Source: Capitulum mitella
Lineage: Eukaryota; Arthropoda; Thecostraca; Pollicipedomorpha; Pollicipedidae
Assembly: GCA_030062745.1 (NCBI GenBank)
Contig: CP099847.1
Span: 25,468,923-25,532,922 of the forward strand
Direction of reading: 5' to 3'
DNA: 64,000 nucleotides
In this document: positions 11,093-21,484 of the stretch, piece after piece
Layout: every line of letters begins with the position of its first letter
Numbering within the stretch: position 1 is the stretch's first letter
Position numbers and translations under genes: made by a program
The notes under the pieces: model-generated
The model's database searches: none
Told to the model about the DNA's origin: nothing
The model's input: the letters and a program-made list of their open reading frames with translations, nothing else

Positions 11093-14000
11093 TCATAGCC
11101 AGGTGGTTTTGCGGCCGTTCACCCGCTTCAGCCGGCTCCGGTCCATCTTGTCGAAGAAGAGGAGGCCGGCGGCGCGCTCTATTACCTCCGGCGGTACCTG
11201 CCGCAGGCCAGCGAGGTCAGGACGGGTCAGGTCACCTGGTCTAGCCCCCACCCCACCCCGCACCTCTGCTGCAGTCAGGTCTTCTGATCTAAACAACGCA
11301 TCCTGCCAAAGGTCCGCAGGGTCAGGTCGGCTGATCTTAACCCCACATCCTGTCGCAGGCCAGCGAGCCAGGTCATCTGATCTATACCAGATGGACTCTG
11401 TTGCATGTCAGCAAGGGCAGGGCGCGTCAGACGATGCAAATACCCCGCATTACGTCACACGTAGACGGGCAAGAGAGTTTAGAGGGTACCATCAAACCGT
11501 CACGTTCCACTACCGGTGTACCGGGGGTGAGGATGGCAGTCATCTAAGTAGACATGAATCACACACAAGCCACAAAAACACGTGACACCTGCCACCGTGA
11601 CTGCGTACCCAGACCAGTCTTTGAAACACAAAACGTACCCCATAAGACGACCCGGTCTAATACATCCCGTCCACGAATCTCCCCCTATTCTTCAGTTCTA
11701 AACATGACCCAACGGGCGGCCCTGACGCTCCGAATTCCCCTGATCCTCAAACGCTGCGCCCGGAGCGGAGCGCACCAGGTAGTTGGTGATGGGCGTCTCG
11801 TTGGGGATCGCCTGGTTCGGCATGACGTACGCCTCCATCTCCAGAGCGCCGGCCGTCGTCTCGCCGACCACGATCTTGTAGAAGTGGGTCGGCACGGCCA
11901 CGTGGTTTTTGCCCAGCACCTCATAGCTGACGCGCAGTCGGCCGTCAGCCTCCCGCCTGCGGCAGCAGCCATGACGTCACGTCATCGCGGCCGACTGACG
12001 CTCGAACGGCGCACGCTGTTCTGGCGCAGTGACGTCGCAGCGAGGAGCACGGGCCGAGGTGAGACGTCAGGGGCAGAGTGGCGGCCAAACGTCACATGGC
12101 CGACTGGCGGACATGGAGAGACTTGACCACGAGCCGAAAGATACTCATATACTACTAATAGCACTATTAGTGGACTACGGAGATATTCTCTAATGCTTTT
12201 GTCAGATCACTACACAGCTTGAGGTGGCAGTCATGAGATCGCGCGGGTCAGTTACCGAGGGCCAACCATCGCACCCCTCGGCCAGAAAAACCCATGACGA
12301 CAAGGCCAGCTATCTTATCATAGCGTGGCCAGCAGTCGACACCAGACGGCAGCACGCCGTTCTCGCTGTTCACCCATTCTCTGCCGTTTACCTCTGCACA
12401 GTGATAGGATGACCGACTCCGGCGGCGCCGCGCCGCCCCGCGGCAACAGACGGCGGGCAGAGCGAACTCCGACCGCACCTACCTGGGCAGGAACAGCGGA
12501 CCCGTGCAACACGTACACGTTGGGATACACCTTGCACAGCTTGCGCACGTGCATCTCCAGATCGTTCCACTTGTCGCGGTTGAAGCCGACGCCGACCTGG
12601 GACCACAACGGGGGCGGCTCAGCATCGACTAAAAATGGCCGCAGGGCCCTGAGGACGGCCGGAAACGTTCACTTCCGCTCACGAAACGCACATTTCGCTG
12701 GCCTTAAAGTACAGCCCGGGAGATTTACCACTTTACTGAATGTCTCAATGCAGAAAACAATGACAGGGGAAAACAAACAAAAACAATCAACAGTACACAA
12801 AATTCTTAGACAACAGTCTCGTTAGCGCGCATTTATCTCATTAATGTTTACTCTCATAGGCGGGACGCGAATTCCGCCGGTCTTAAAGTGCAGCCCAAGA
12901 GGTTTATGGCTTTTCTGAATACCTAACGACAGTTGCCAATGGCTAAGAAAAACAAGAATAGTCAACATGGCAAGCAATATCAAAACACTAGTCTGCGAGC
13001 ATTACGTCCAGATCCGACAATATACCACATAACCAGAATTCACAAGTATCCCACATCGCCGAGTGGCGCCGGCACAGGACGCTCACCTGCGGCGCCATGT
13101 TGGAGAGCAGGAAAGTCTCCTGGTGCTCCTGCTGCGAGCGGCGGTGGTTGGCGGCGGCCGCCATGTGCCCGCGGTCGTACCCGCTCCCCTTGTAGTCGCT
13201 GTTCTCGGCCCTGTTGGCGGGAAGGTCGCCGGAACGTTAGTTCGCTGTTAGTCTCAGTCGGGCGCGAACGGCGCCTGGACGCAGACCATCCGCGCCAACC
13301 ATGTCCCTATCGACTACCGACAGCCGTACCACGAACACGGAAATCAGACTCCGGCCACGGAAACATATATCTCTTGCGATGCACCTGGTATCGGCACTAC
13401 ACATGGGTGCTCTCGGGACTAAGTATGGGAGGACCGCCTCTCATCTGAAGTGCAGGTGTATGGAATAATATCTCTGACCTCCAGTGGGAGGACACGGAAA
13501 ACCATCTCTGATCTGAAGTACAGGTGTACGGAGGACCATCTCTGACCTCCAGTGGGAGGGTACAAAGGACCATCTCTGACCTGAAGTGTGAGTGTGTGGG
13601 AGGACCATCTCTGACCTGAAGTACGGGTGCATGGAGTGTACCCCCTCTGTACCCTCCAGTGGGCGGGTACAGAGGACCATCTCTGACCTGAAGTACGGAT
13701 GTATGGAGGTGTCGGGGGTGAACTCGCAGCCGGCGCGGTCCACCTCTTCGTTGCGCCGCACGCTCTCGGCGGTCAGGTGCTCGAACACCCAGTGCGGCAG
13801 GCGCGCGCGCCGGTCGTACGACAGCACGAAGTCGCTCAGGGAGCGGACGTTGTCCAGGCCGGGGAAGCCAAACTTCATGATCTGCCGGGCGACGGAGGCC
13901 GACTGCTGTCAAATATCGGCCGGCCACGTAGCCGACATGGCCTGGATTTCGTGTATGCCTGCGATAAATGGCTCAAGTAATTTCGCTACATAAAAGGTCT

Positions 14001-17000
14001 CATACAATTCAAACGCGTAAGGCAATGGAACCATTCATTTTGTGTGGAAAGTGGTAGACATTCTGTTTTTCCCGGTCGGATACTGCCTAAAACTAACTTA
14101 GTTACTCTGTTGCGTACGTCCATGCTTCCTATTGAACAGTGGACCTCTTCCCAACAATACAGCGCGCAAAATTTGTCCCTCACGGGCCAAAGGTCAGTCC
14201 TCACTCCTCAAGAAGGCTTCTTCCACTACCCTCGCGGAAAAAACAAAAGTGCAACATTTACATGTACTTGATGAGTCAACAGGCTAACTTTCCACACAGC
14301 CTCCCTGTGTATACCACAGTAACTCGTGCCCTAGGAGCTGGAAGCCCAGAAGGTTAAGTATCATATTTCGTGCTCATATTTTTTGCGGGCGAAAGACCCC
14401 AGTGAAAAGTGATCTCTAAATGTGGACCGAAAATCTGCCATTCCCCACGTTCCGAAGAAAACTAGCTCCACTCCCGCATCAAAAATGGTCCACGTAGTAT
14501 CAGAAACGCAAAAAGGTAACCAATTACCTCATTTTCACTGCCCACAACGACGTAACACAATTTCATCACGTACTTTTTATCTTCCTTTTCCTGTAGTTGT
14601 TTCGCAAAGAAATACTGACGTAATTTCACTCATGATCCTCCTCGAACTGTGCCATGCTTCACAGAAAATCCTCCACTGTGCAGTCGTAATGTGCATCAAG
14701 CAAAGCCTCTTCGACAAAGGACGACACGAAAACGGGATCCTCCCTGGAGGATTGTAGTAGAAGAAAGGGTTGTTCATGAAAAACACTACGTCTCCGCTAC
14801 CATTTCCTGCCACCATATCTCCATAAGAATTTTGCAGACTCACAACACTCAAGATGGCTGAAAAACCATCGAAATCTCCATCGAACGCTGGCTTGAAGCC
14901 GACGCCCATGAAGTTGTTCGCGACATGGGAAGTTGAGAGAACATCCCCGATTTGCATAGCGAGGCAATGCACACTCAAACTTGCTCGCCTCAATGTGGTT
15001 CGGCCATTTAGCTCTGACCTGGGGTCTCTTCTGATTGCTGTCAAGATGCAGAGTGCCAAAAGGACACTGCGGTCAAATGAAATTCCTCTGCAACCGACCG
15101 GGCTTCTGGACACTGAGCTTGATCTGACATTCTCCATGCAGTATCCCGCACTATCTCAAAGGTGAGGGCAACAAGCTGCAAATAATGCTGCAAAGGCGTA
15201 AACGTTACAAAAACAGGACCATCCTGGGCTTCAAAACTCTGGCTGTGGGTGTGATCAATATGTCACAAATATTGCAGAGATCTGTTGACAAGGACTTGAG
15301 GCTGTATTCTGACCCCAAAGAGCGTCAAAACCTTGCCGCCATTCTGACCATGGAATCACTGGTCAGCCAGCCTGTTGAGCAGGAAGACATGCACATACCA
15401 AAGAGCATGGACACACCGTATCGATATGATTCTGAGGAAGAAGAAGAGTACAGCACCAATGATGAAGGCTCAGATTCAGAGCCTGTCCTGGATTCAAGAG
15501 GTAAGCCACCATCCATCAAGCATGTTGGTTCTAACCTCAGGCAGAGAAACCTGAAAGAGAAGTTCATGACAATTTGGAAGAGATTCAAGGTATCAGAAGA
15601 TCTCCAGGGTTTGGATCAAGACCAGGACATTGATCCAAAACTTGCAAATGAAGTTGGCGAGCTGGATGACTTCCTCAATGAGCTTGAGTATGCTTCTGAT
15701 TCTGGACAAGAGATAGATACCATGAGCATCACCTCCATACCAAAGCCATCTCTGCGTCCATTCTTCTCTTCATCACAAAACCTTCTGAGTGATAATACTC
15801 TTGCCAGCAAGGTTCCCCCACATACTTAGGGGCACATGCAAGAACTGTGTAAACAGGCATTTACAAGTAGGCGTGCTTCCAAAAGTGACTGCATTCATAT
15901 TGCAAGTCATCCACCCAAGGTGTTGACAAGAGTATTAGGTTGCATTTGTAATGCTAGCTACCTGTGAAGCATAAAGACATGGTGTGGGTAGGACAAAACC
16001 ATACCAAATTATTTGTAAGTAGGTCACATGACAGGAATGACTGTAGGCTAGCTTGTAACACTGGTGATGTATTTTTCATGAGCAGCAAGATGTTTTCATT
16101 GTCCCAGTTGCTTAAAATGGAGCTTTATTTGTATTGTTTGCAATGGACTTACATGAAAATACACAACAAAATGCACAAAGTTCTTTTTCCTGTTGATGGT
16201 CATGGCATTAACTAAAGTGTAATCACAGCACAAAAGCATGCAACATGGTGAATGCAGTCTGTAAACAATGCTGCAGTGCAGAATTAAGTTCAATGAAGGG
16301 CCCTTGTTTTAGCAATTACTTTGGATGCTGAATACCATTTGCTATATATAAACTTTGATGGGTCAACTTAGTTCAGATTGTCAAAACAGGTGCTGACTCA
16401 GATTCCAAGCCCCATGCTACCAGGCATGTTTGCAGTCAAATGTTATCTGACTTAAATGCCATCACTAAATCTCAACAAAACTGTTTGCATACATCAATTT
16501 TAATTTGTTACCATTAAATACCAGTGAAATCATTTGCATGTATTACTTTTATTTTTCAACTTAAGGCACCACCCTGGGCTTGGTTTAATCCTCTAGCAGA
16601 GTTTGTTAGTGTCATCTCCCTTGTCACCCATTTCAGCAGCTTCACAACATTGTGCAACAATCTGCAATGTTGCAAGTGTTGCCATATATGGTATGTACAC
16701 AGATGCTGCAGACTTGCAAATGCTGGCTGCATGCTTTGAAACACCATGTTTAATTACATATTAACCTTGAGATACCCACATCTTTCAAAGATAATGGCCA
16801 CCAAACTTCTATTCTGGACCCAAATACAGAGGTAACTACATTCAAACAGGACATGACCTTGACAAACTAATCATATTTGAAAAATGGCTTGGCAAAAGAT
16901 GTTTAGATTTCCAGAACTACAGAAGAAATGTGTGAAACTCTCATAATGAAAGCTTTATCAGGACAGCTCTTAAGCAGAACACAATTTATGAACAAAAACC

Positions 17001-17690
17001 TCATAGAACAACTGAGGTCCTTCACTAAGCAATGGCTGAGTATCTCATATGGAATGTGACATAAGCCAACAAGTTTACATTTTGTGTTAGTGTCCAGACC
17101 TCAAGGACAGCCAGCCATGATGACAAAAGGCATAATTTCAACCTGCATGCCCTCAATTCCACTGACCATGCTCTCAATTCCTCCTGCACCAAGTGATGCC
17201 TGATCTGACTTCATCACTGGAACAGCATGGTTCATCTTCCATTTCAGAGTGACTTCCAGTGAAATTTTGTAATACTTTCCATGGCTATGGCGGGCATTTT
17301 TGCTGTGACGAGCACGCACGCTCTTTAGTTTTGGGAAACAAAAGGATGAACACCAAACCATATTTCGTCCAGACAGTGGCAGTGTGGGCCTGTCGGTCCG
17401 TCGTAGTCCGTTCCCGTGTGCTGTTCGCGCTGGACGGGAGAGGAACTCACCTGCGACACCCTGCTGACGTTCTTGGCTGGCGGCTGGTCCGTGCGGACGT
17501 CGGCCACCTCGGCGTCTCTGGGGATGGGCAGCGCGGCCGAGACCGTGCCGAAGAACGGGTGGCCGGGCGGCGGGCGGCCCCGCGGCGGCTCGCCTCTGCT
17601 GGCCAACCAGCCAGCCAGCCAGCCGCCGAGGCCGGCGGAGACGCCCACCGCCAGCCGGCCCAGCGACATTCTGCGGCGACAGCGGGTCAT
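11093..17690 (-). CDS. ENDOG: Endonuclease G, mitochondrial beta-beta-alpha-metal nuclease (6 exons, frameshift in exon 4)
   Basis: Mitochondrial DNA/RNA non-specific nuclease. Exons in transcript order: 17690-17451, 13881-13688, 13210-13087, 12596-12483, 11956-11776, 11197-11093. Exon 1 encodes an Arg-rich, Ala/Gly/Trp N-terminus that fits a mitochondrial leader and membrane segment; a second ATG at 17669 is an alternative start. Exon 2 carries MKFGFPGLDNVRS. Exon 3 carries the catalytic DRGH (about residues 157-160) followed by MAAAANHR. Exon 4 carries the metal-site region FNRDKWNDLE. Exon 5 carries GKNHVAVPTHFYK and exon 6 VIERAAGLLFFDK. All exon phases join except exon 4, which is one base too long: the conserved CTGPLFLP segment sits in the next frame, so an extra base lies near 12508-12511. 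This is either a sequence error or a real disabling mutation. Expected length without it is about 318 residues, normal for the family. Confidence 0.88.
11198..11415 (-). repeat. Acceptor-derived tandem repeat before EndoG exon 6
   Basis: The true acceptor reads CTGGCCTGCGGCAG before exon 6 (boundary 11198/11197). Upstream in intron 5 (higher coordinates) the block recurs about five times at irregular 35-60 bp spacing, for example CTGGCCTGCGACAG near 11360, TTTGGCAG near 11305 and CTGCAGCAG near 11270, interleaved with GATC-rich blocks. Confidence 0.6.
12665..12990. repeat. Two-copy direct repeat in EndoG intron 3
   Basis: A block starting CGCTGGCCTTAAAGTACAGC (about 12698) recurs as CGCCGGTCTTAAAGTGCAGC (about 12876), each followed by similar (C/T)TGAAT and CAAT(G)-containing sequence. 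It lies in the intron between exons 3 and 4, away from the splice sites. Confidence 0.55.
13441..13700 (-). repeat. Splice-donor-derived minisatellite at EndoG exon 2
   Basis: Exon 2 ends TACTTCAG followed by GTCAGAGATGG (boundary 13688/13687). The intron repeats this junction about seven times in alternating half-units of about 35 bp: one reads ACTTCAG-GTCAGAGATGG and the other CACTGGAG-GTCAGAGATGG, with boundaries near 13616 and 13581 and further, more degenerate copies to 13441. Confidence 0.8.
14854..15829 (+). pseudogene. PACS: Processed retrocopy of a PACS (phosphofurin acidic cluster sorting) gene, frameshifted and truncated
   Basis: PACS proteins are cytosolic sorting adaptors whose N-terminal furin-binding region recruits cargo and AP-1. 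Here that region is encoded without introns. PMKLFATWEVERT, LIAVKMQSAKRTLRSNEIPL and LLDTELDLTFSMQYP are read from the ATG at 14854. The homology then continues in another frame as NKLQIMLQRRKRYKNRTILG to a stop at 15829, including the acidic stretch YDSEEEEEYSTNDEG. The frame change falls in a CCC run near 15140-15143, where one C too many gives an early stop at 15163-15165. Only about the first third of a usual PACS protein is present. PACS genes in animals are split by many introns, so an uninterrupted copy implies retroposition. It is less GC-rich than the neighbouring exons and lies antisense inside EndoG intron 1. I see no clear poly(A) tail or flanking duplication. Confidence 0.8.
15830..17450. 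other. AT-rich, CpG-depleted remainder of EndoG intron 1
   Basis: No gene is visible on either strand apart from short chance frames. CpG is rare from about 15.1 to 17.3 kb and returns in EndoG exon 1. Confidence 0.45.
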
Positions 17691-19099
17691 GCACGTGACG
17701 GGCGACTGCACGTCAGTGTGTCTAGGCCTGCAGGCCAGGATAATGGAGCAGGCAGGGATGCATGCCTGACAGATGGTATAGTCTGGTGCCAACAATGACT
17801 CAAAGTTTGTTTCTTTGACAAAGGTACTAAAAGTTGTTTATGATATGGAATCTTGAAAATCATCACATTTGGGCTCACATGGGAGTCTAGGGCATCATTA
17901 TTACTGTAATCAGGTTGCTTAATTTAAATAGTCAAGTTGTGGTATTCAGAAACAAAATGTATTCTTTAGTGAAATTCTGGGGCTGGATGTACCAAAATGG
18001 ACATTTTCAAAGAAACTATTTCATGAAGATACAAATCACATCTGACAAATCTAGTTAATTCACTCAAAATATCCATGACAACAATAAATTATACATTGAG
18101 TCTAAAATGAACTTTAGTGCTACCAAAACAAAAATGGCTGAACCATACACAGTGAATGTAAAATTGGCATCATGAAAGTGTTCATGCTATTCCACACATT
18201 ATTTTTTATACACTGGCCACATATCTGGCTGAGCCTAAACTGGAAATTATTACCTTACATGCACTGATTCATTGTCTGAACAGTAAGCAAAAATGAGACT
18301 TCTAGATTATTGCCAGCTGCCACTTTTCTTCAAAAATGGCTGGCATGAATTCTAATAAATATTGAAGTTACTAACAAGTTTTCCAGGTCAAGAGGAACCA
18401 CATTGGTGACCAATATACAAAACAACTGGACCAGGCCAAAATCATTGATAATTTGCAAAAAATGCAATGCACAATATCAAGTGACATCATAATCAGACAC
18501 AACAATTAAATTCAACTTAACTGCCTGATAAGGAACATCCTTTTCATTTTACTTGGAAACCTCATGCAGTGTCACCAGAGCTCCCAGTAATGGCAAAAGT
18601 AATTTAGTTTAAGCATAGTTTGCCAAATTTTTGCCTAAAAAAATTCCTTTAGAATGAGATTGACATTTGGCCTGCCATAAATTATGCATTGGGCTATGAG
18701 CAAGAGATCTGTGACTGGTGTCACAATGGTTAAAAAATGGTCACTGTATCTAAAAAAAACACTGCAGGGTACAAAATCTGGGAAACATTTCCAGTTCCCA
18801 GCCTGGGAATATGCTAACAAACAACTGCATTGCATCATATCATTAGACTGCTCATGGTTCCATTTTAAATCAATGCATCTGTTGGTGCTTACAGGTATTT
18901 CCCAGAAAAATGCACCCAATGTGATCGGGGACATTGTTCATATCAACAAAATCTTTTTGTGAGATGGAGTGTGGCAGAACATTCCATGTCCCTTTTCAAG
19001 AAAAACAATTTGTTGTTGTTTTTAAGGAAAAAACAGCAAAAAGACAATCACCACATAAACATACAGCAAATAAACATATGCACATTCTGCCACCAATTT
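17691..19099. other. AT-rich, CpG-depleted DNA upstream of the EndoG coding start
   Basis: No coding potential is recognised. It is likely a 5' leader intron of EndoG if transcription starts in the CpG-rich block at 19.1-19.8 kb. Confidence 0.4.
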
Positions 19100-19840
19100 T
19101 TCGCTGTTCCAATTTGCTGTTCGCAGACTAGTTGACAAAACCAGGACAATATCAACGAGGAAAACATTTGAGCGGCCGTAGGGCAAAAGTTACCAAAGCT
19201 GCCCATACTTACTGCGATGAAAAGATAGAATTTTCGTTCGCGCTTACAAGGAAGCCTACAGTCCCCGCCTCGACTTGAAAACCTTGCTTGTTCTAACAGG
19301 TCGCAGGGCCGGAAAGCATGCCGAACATTACCACATTCAGCGAATATAAATTGACATAATTGGCGCAACTGCGACAGTGTCAGAAATGTTAATCCACTTG
19401 CGTAAACAAATGATTTAAGACGGGGAAAAACAAGTTGATTCACCAGTACCTTTCGGTAAGTTGCAATGAAACTTATCAAGTTCGCGCTGGTTGTTGTACC
19501 ATTGGTCCATAACACCAGAGCTACCATATGCACGTCAAAGTTTTCCCTTTTTGGAAAACAGATTCCCGAATGATTCGCTTTCCCTGGTTATCTTGTGGCA
19601 GTGACCGCATTGCTGGGCTGTCTTCCTCTCGGTTCTCCAGGCGGTTTTACGCGTCGTCGAGTCTTGAATGATTCGGGAATACAAGAAATCATATATCTTC
19701 ACGATGGACAATCCCAGCAAGCTGTGAGAGGGAACTCGACCCGTAAGCAGAAATGAAGTCAATGTCAAACCCTGTGGATACTTTCAATGTCTAGACCTGT
19801 TTCTCGTCATGGGTAGATTGAAGGATAGGTTGGTAGCCGT
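19100..19840. promoter_or_regulatory. CpG-rich island, candidate shared promoter of EndoG (-) and the BTB-WD40 gene (+)
   Basis: This block has many CG dinucleotides while both flanks (17.8-19.1 kb and 19.85-22.3 kb) have almost none. It lies between two divergent coding starts at 17690 (minus) and 21485 (plus). A strong donor on the minus strand, GCA-GTAAGTATG with last exon base 19213, could end a 5' UTR exon of EndoG. Plus-strand donors at 19456 (CG-GTAAGT) or 19743 (CCC-GTAAGC) could end a leader exon of the BTB gene. No TATA box was recognised. This is an inference from composition and layout. Confidence 0.45.
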
Positions 19841-21484
19841 GTTTGGTCATCTCAGTTTGCTTGCTTTCTGATTCATATGAATAAACCAGCATTGTCTTCT
19901 CATAGAGCCAGAGGTTGTTGAACAAGCCCATACTACTTCCCATTTGTGATTGTGTGTTAGATGCCAGCACATGTTTAATGATTCTGTTCATGATAGCTGA
20001 CCCAAAACAATTTGCACATCAAGGATGTAATTTTGAGATGGTCAGATCCATTGGTGTACTGTGGAGGGTCCTGAATAAATGTATGTGTTTGGAGATGTTT
20101 TCAGGTGCTGCAAGTGAAGGCAAATTCTAGTTACATATTTTTTTACCAAAAGTGCAAATACTTCTGCCTGTGGCCCAGTCCATTGCCATTTAACATCTGG
20201 GACAGATTGAGTAATACATGTAGTGTAAAAAGTCATTTCAGATGTTTGTCTTCCATTTTTATGCATGCATTTCAATAGCAAAAATGACTCTAGTGTTGTC
20301 AAAGATTGCAGGAAACAGACAGGTTTTGGCCTGTTATATGCTGTCTTTTCTGAAAGAGCAGTGGTTGCTTGATGCCCTTCTGCTGCCCATGCTTTGTGTA
20401 TTGATTATCTTGCAGAGACTGCCCTGTTTCTGACCAGGTACTAAAGAGCATGTAAAGGAAAGGTTGACCTACCAGCTGTTCAGAATGTCATGTGAATTGA
20501 CAGGATACTAAATGTTTTGGGATAAATGTATCTGGTTAAAAGGAGTGGAGCATAACACATTCATCTTTCCCTTCAGCCTAGGGCATCCTTTGTCACTGAA
20601 CTTTGGGGGAGTCTTTGGAATATTTGACTAGTGTAATTGTGACAATATCATTTCTGTCAAAATTCAGCCTTATTTCTAAGACTCTGGATGTGTTTAAGTC
20701 ACAAGGTTATGCAGGCAGAGACCTAATCTTGGGCAATGTACCAAGCCAACCAGCAGGTACATGATTCTGATAGTCATGAACATTGGTTCAGATGCAAAAA
20801 AATTTCCATGAATCCAAAGTTGCATGGTCAGTGTATGTGTGTCAGGAATGGACATACTGTGGTGTGAAATTGTGGCTGTCATGGAAAAGATATGAGCATT
20901 GCACTGTTTTGCAAGGATGGTTCTGACAGTATATCCCTATGCTGCAGTTGTGACTGCATAGTGGACAAAACAGATATGCTATTTCTACAGTCCTGATGTA
21001 TGCCATATCTTTTTTTGCTTGACTGTGATGTGCTTTGGATTGGGATGTTGGATCCAGGGATCTCTTCTAAAACAGCTCTTTGGAAGCAGGTCTTTGGAAA
21101 CCTGCTTATTCACTGACCAGTGCAAGAAGTCAGACCATTGTCATATTTTTGTATCAGCAATACAAAGCATAAGGAATTTAAGTCATAAGTTCTTTGCCAG
21201 AGAGCATAGCATTTAGTGTGATGTGCAAAACTGTGGAACACCCTTGATGTGTGAGTGGACCCTTTTGGTGTTTGGTCTATGCATGGTGCCATTAATCATG
21301 GATTCATTAACAGTTCAGTTTTTCAGGTTTAGAAATAGATTGCTTTGAAATTGAGTGATCCAGGTTGCTTGATTTATTGAGTTTTGGTGAAATGCCTTGT
21401 GGAAATGGCAATTTAACCTATTTCATCTTCTAGGACTGGAACTGGTGGTCATTTCAAGATTTTGAAACTGAGAGAACCTTGAAA
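19841..21484. other. CpG-depleted DNA before the BTB-WD40 coding start
   Basis: TG/CA-rich, CG-poor sequence with no coding exon recognised. Probable leader intron of the plus-strand gene. Confidence 0.4.

Noticed and set aside
14577-15137. 186-codon minus-strand frame opposite the PACS copy
   Set aside because: No domain recognised; it overlaps conserved PACS codons on the other strand and is explained as antisense.
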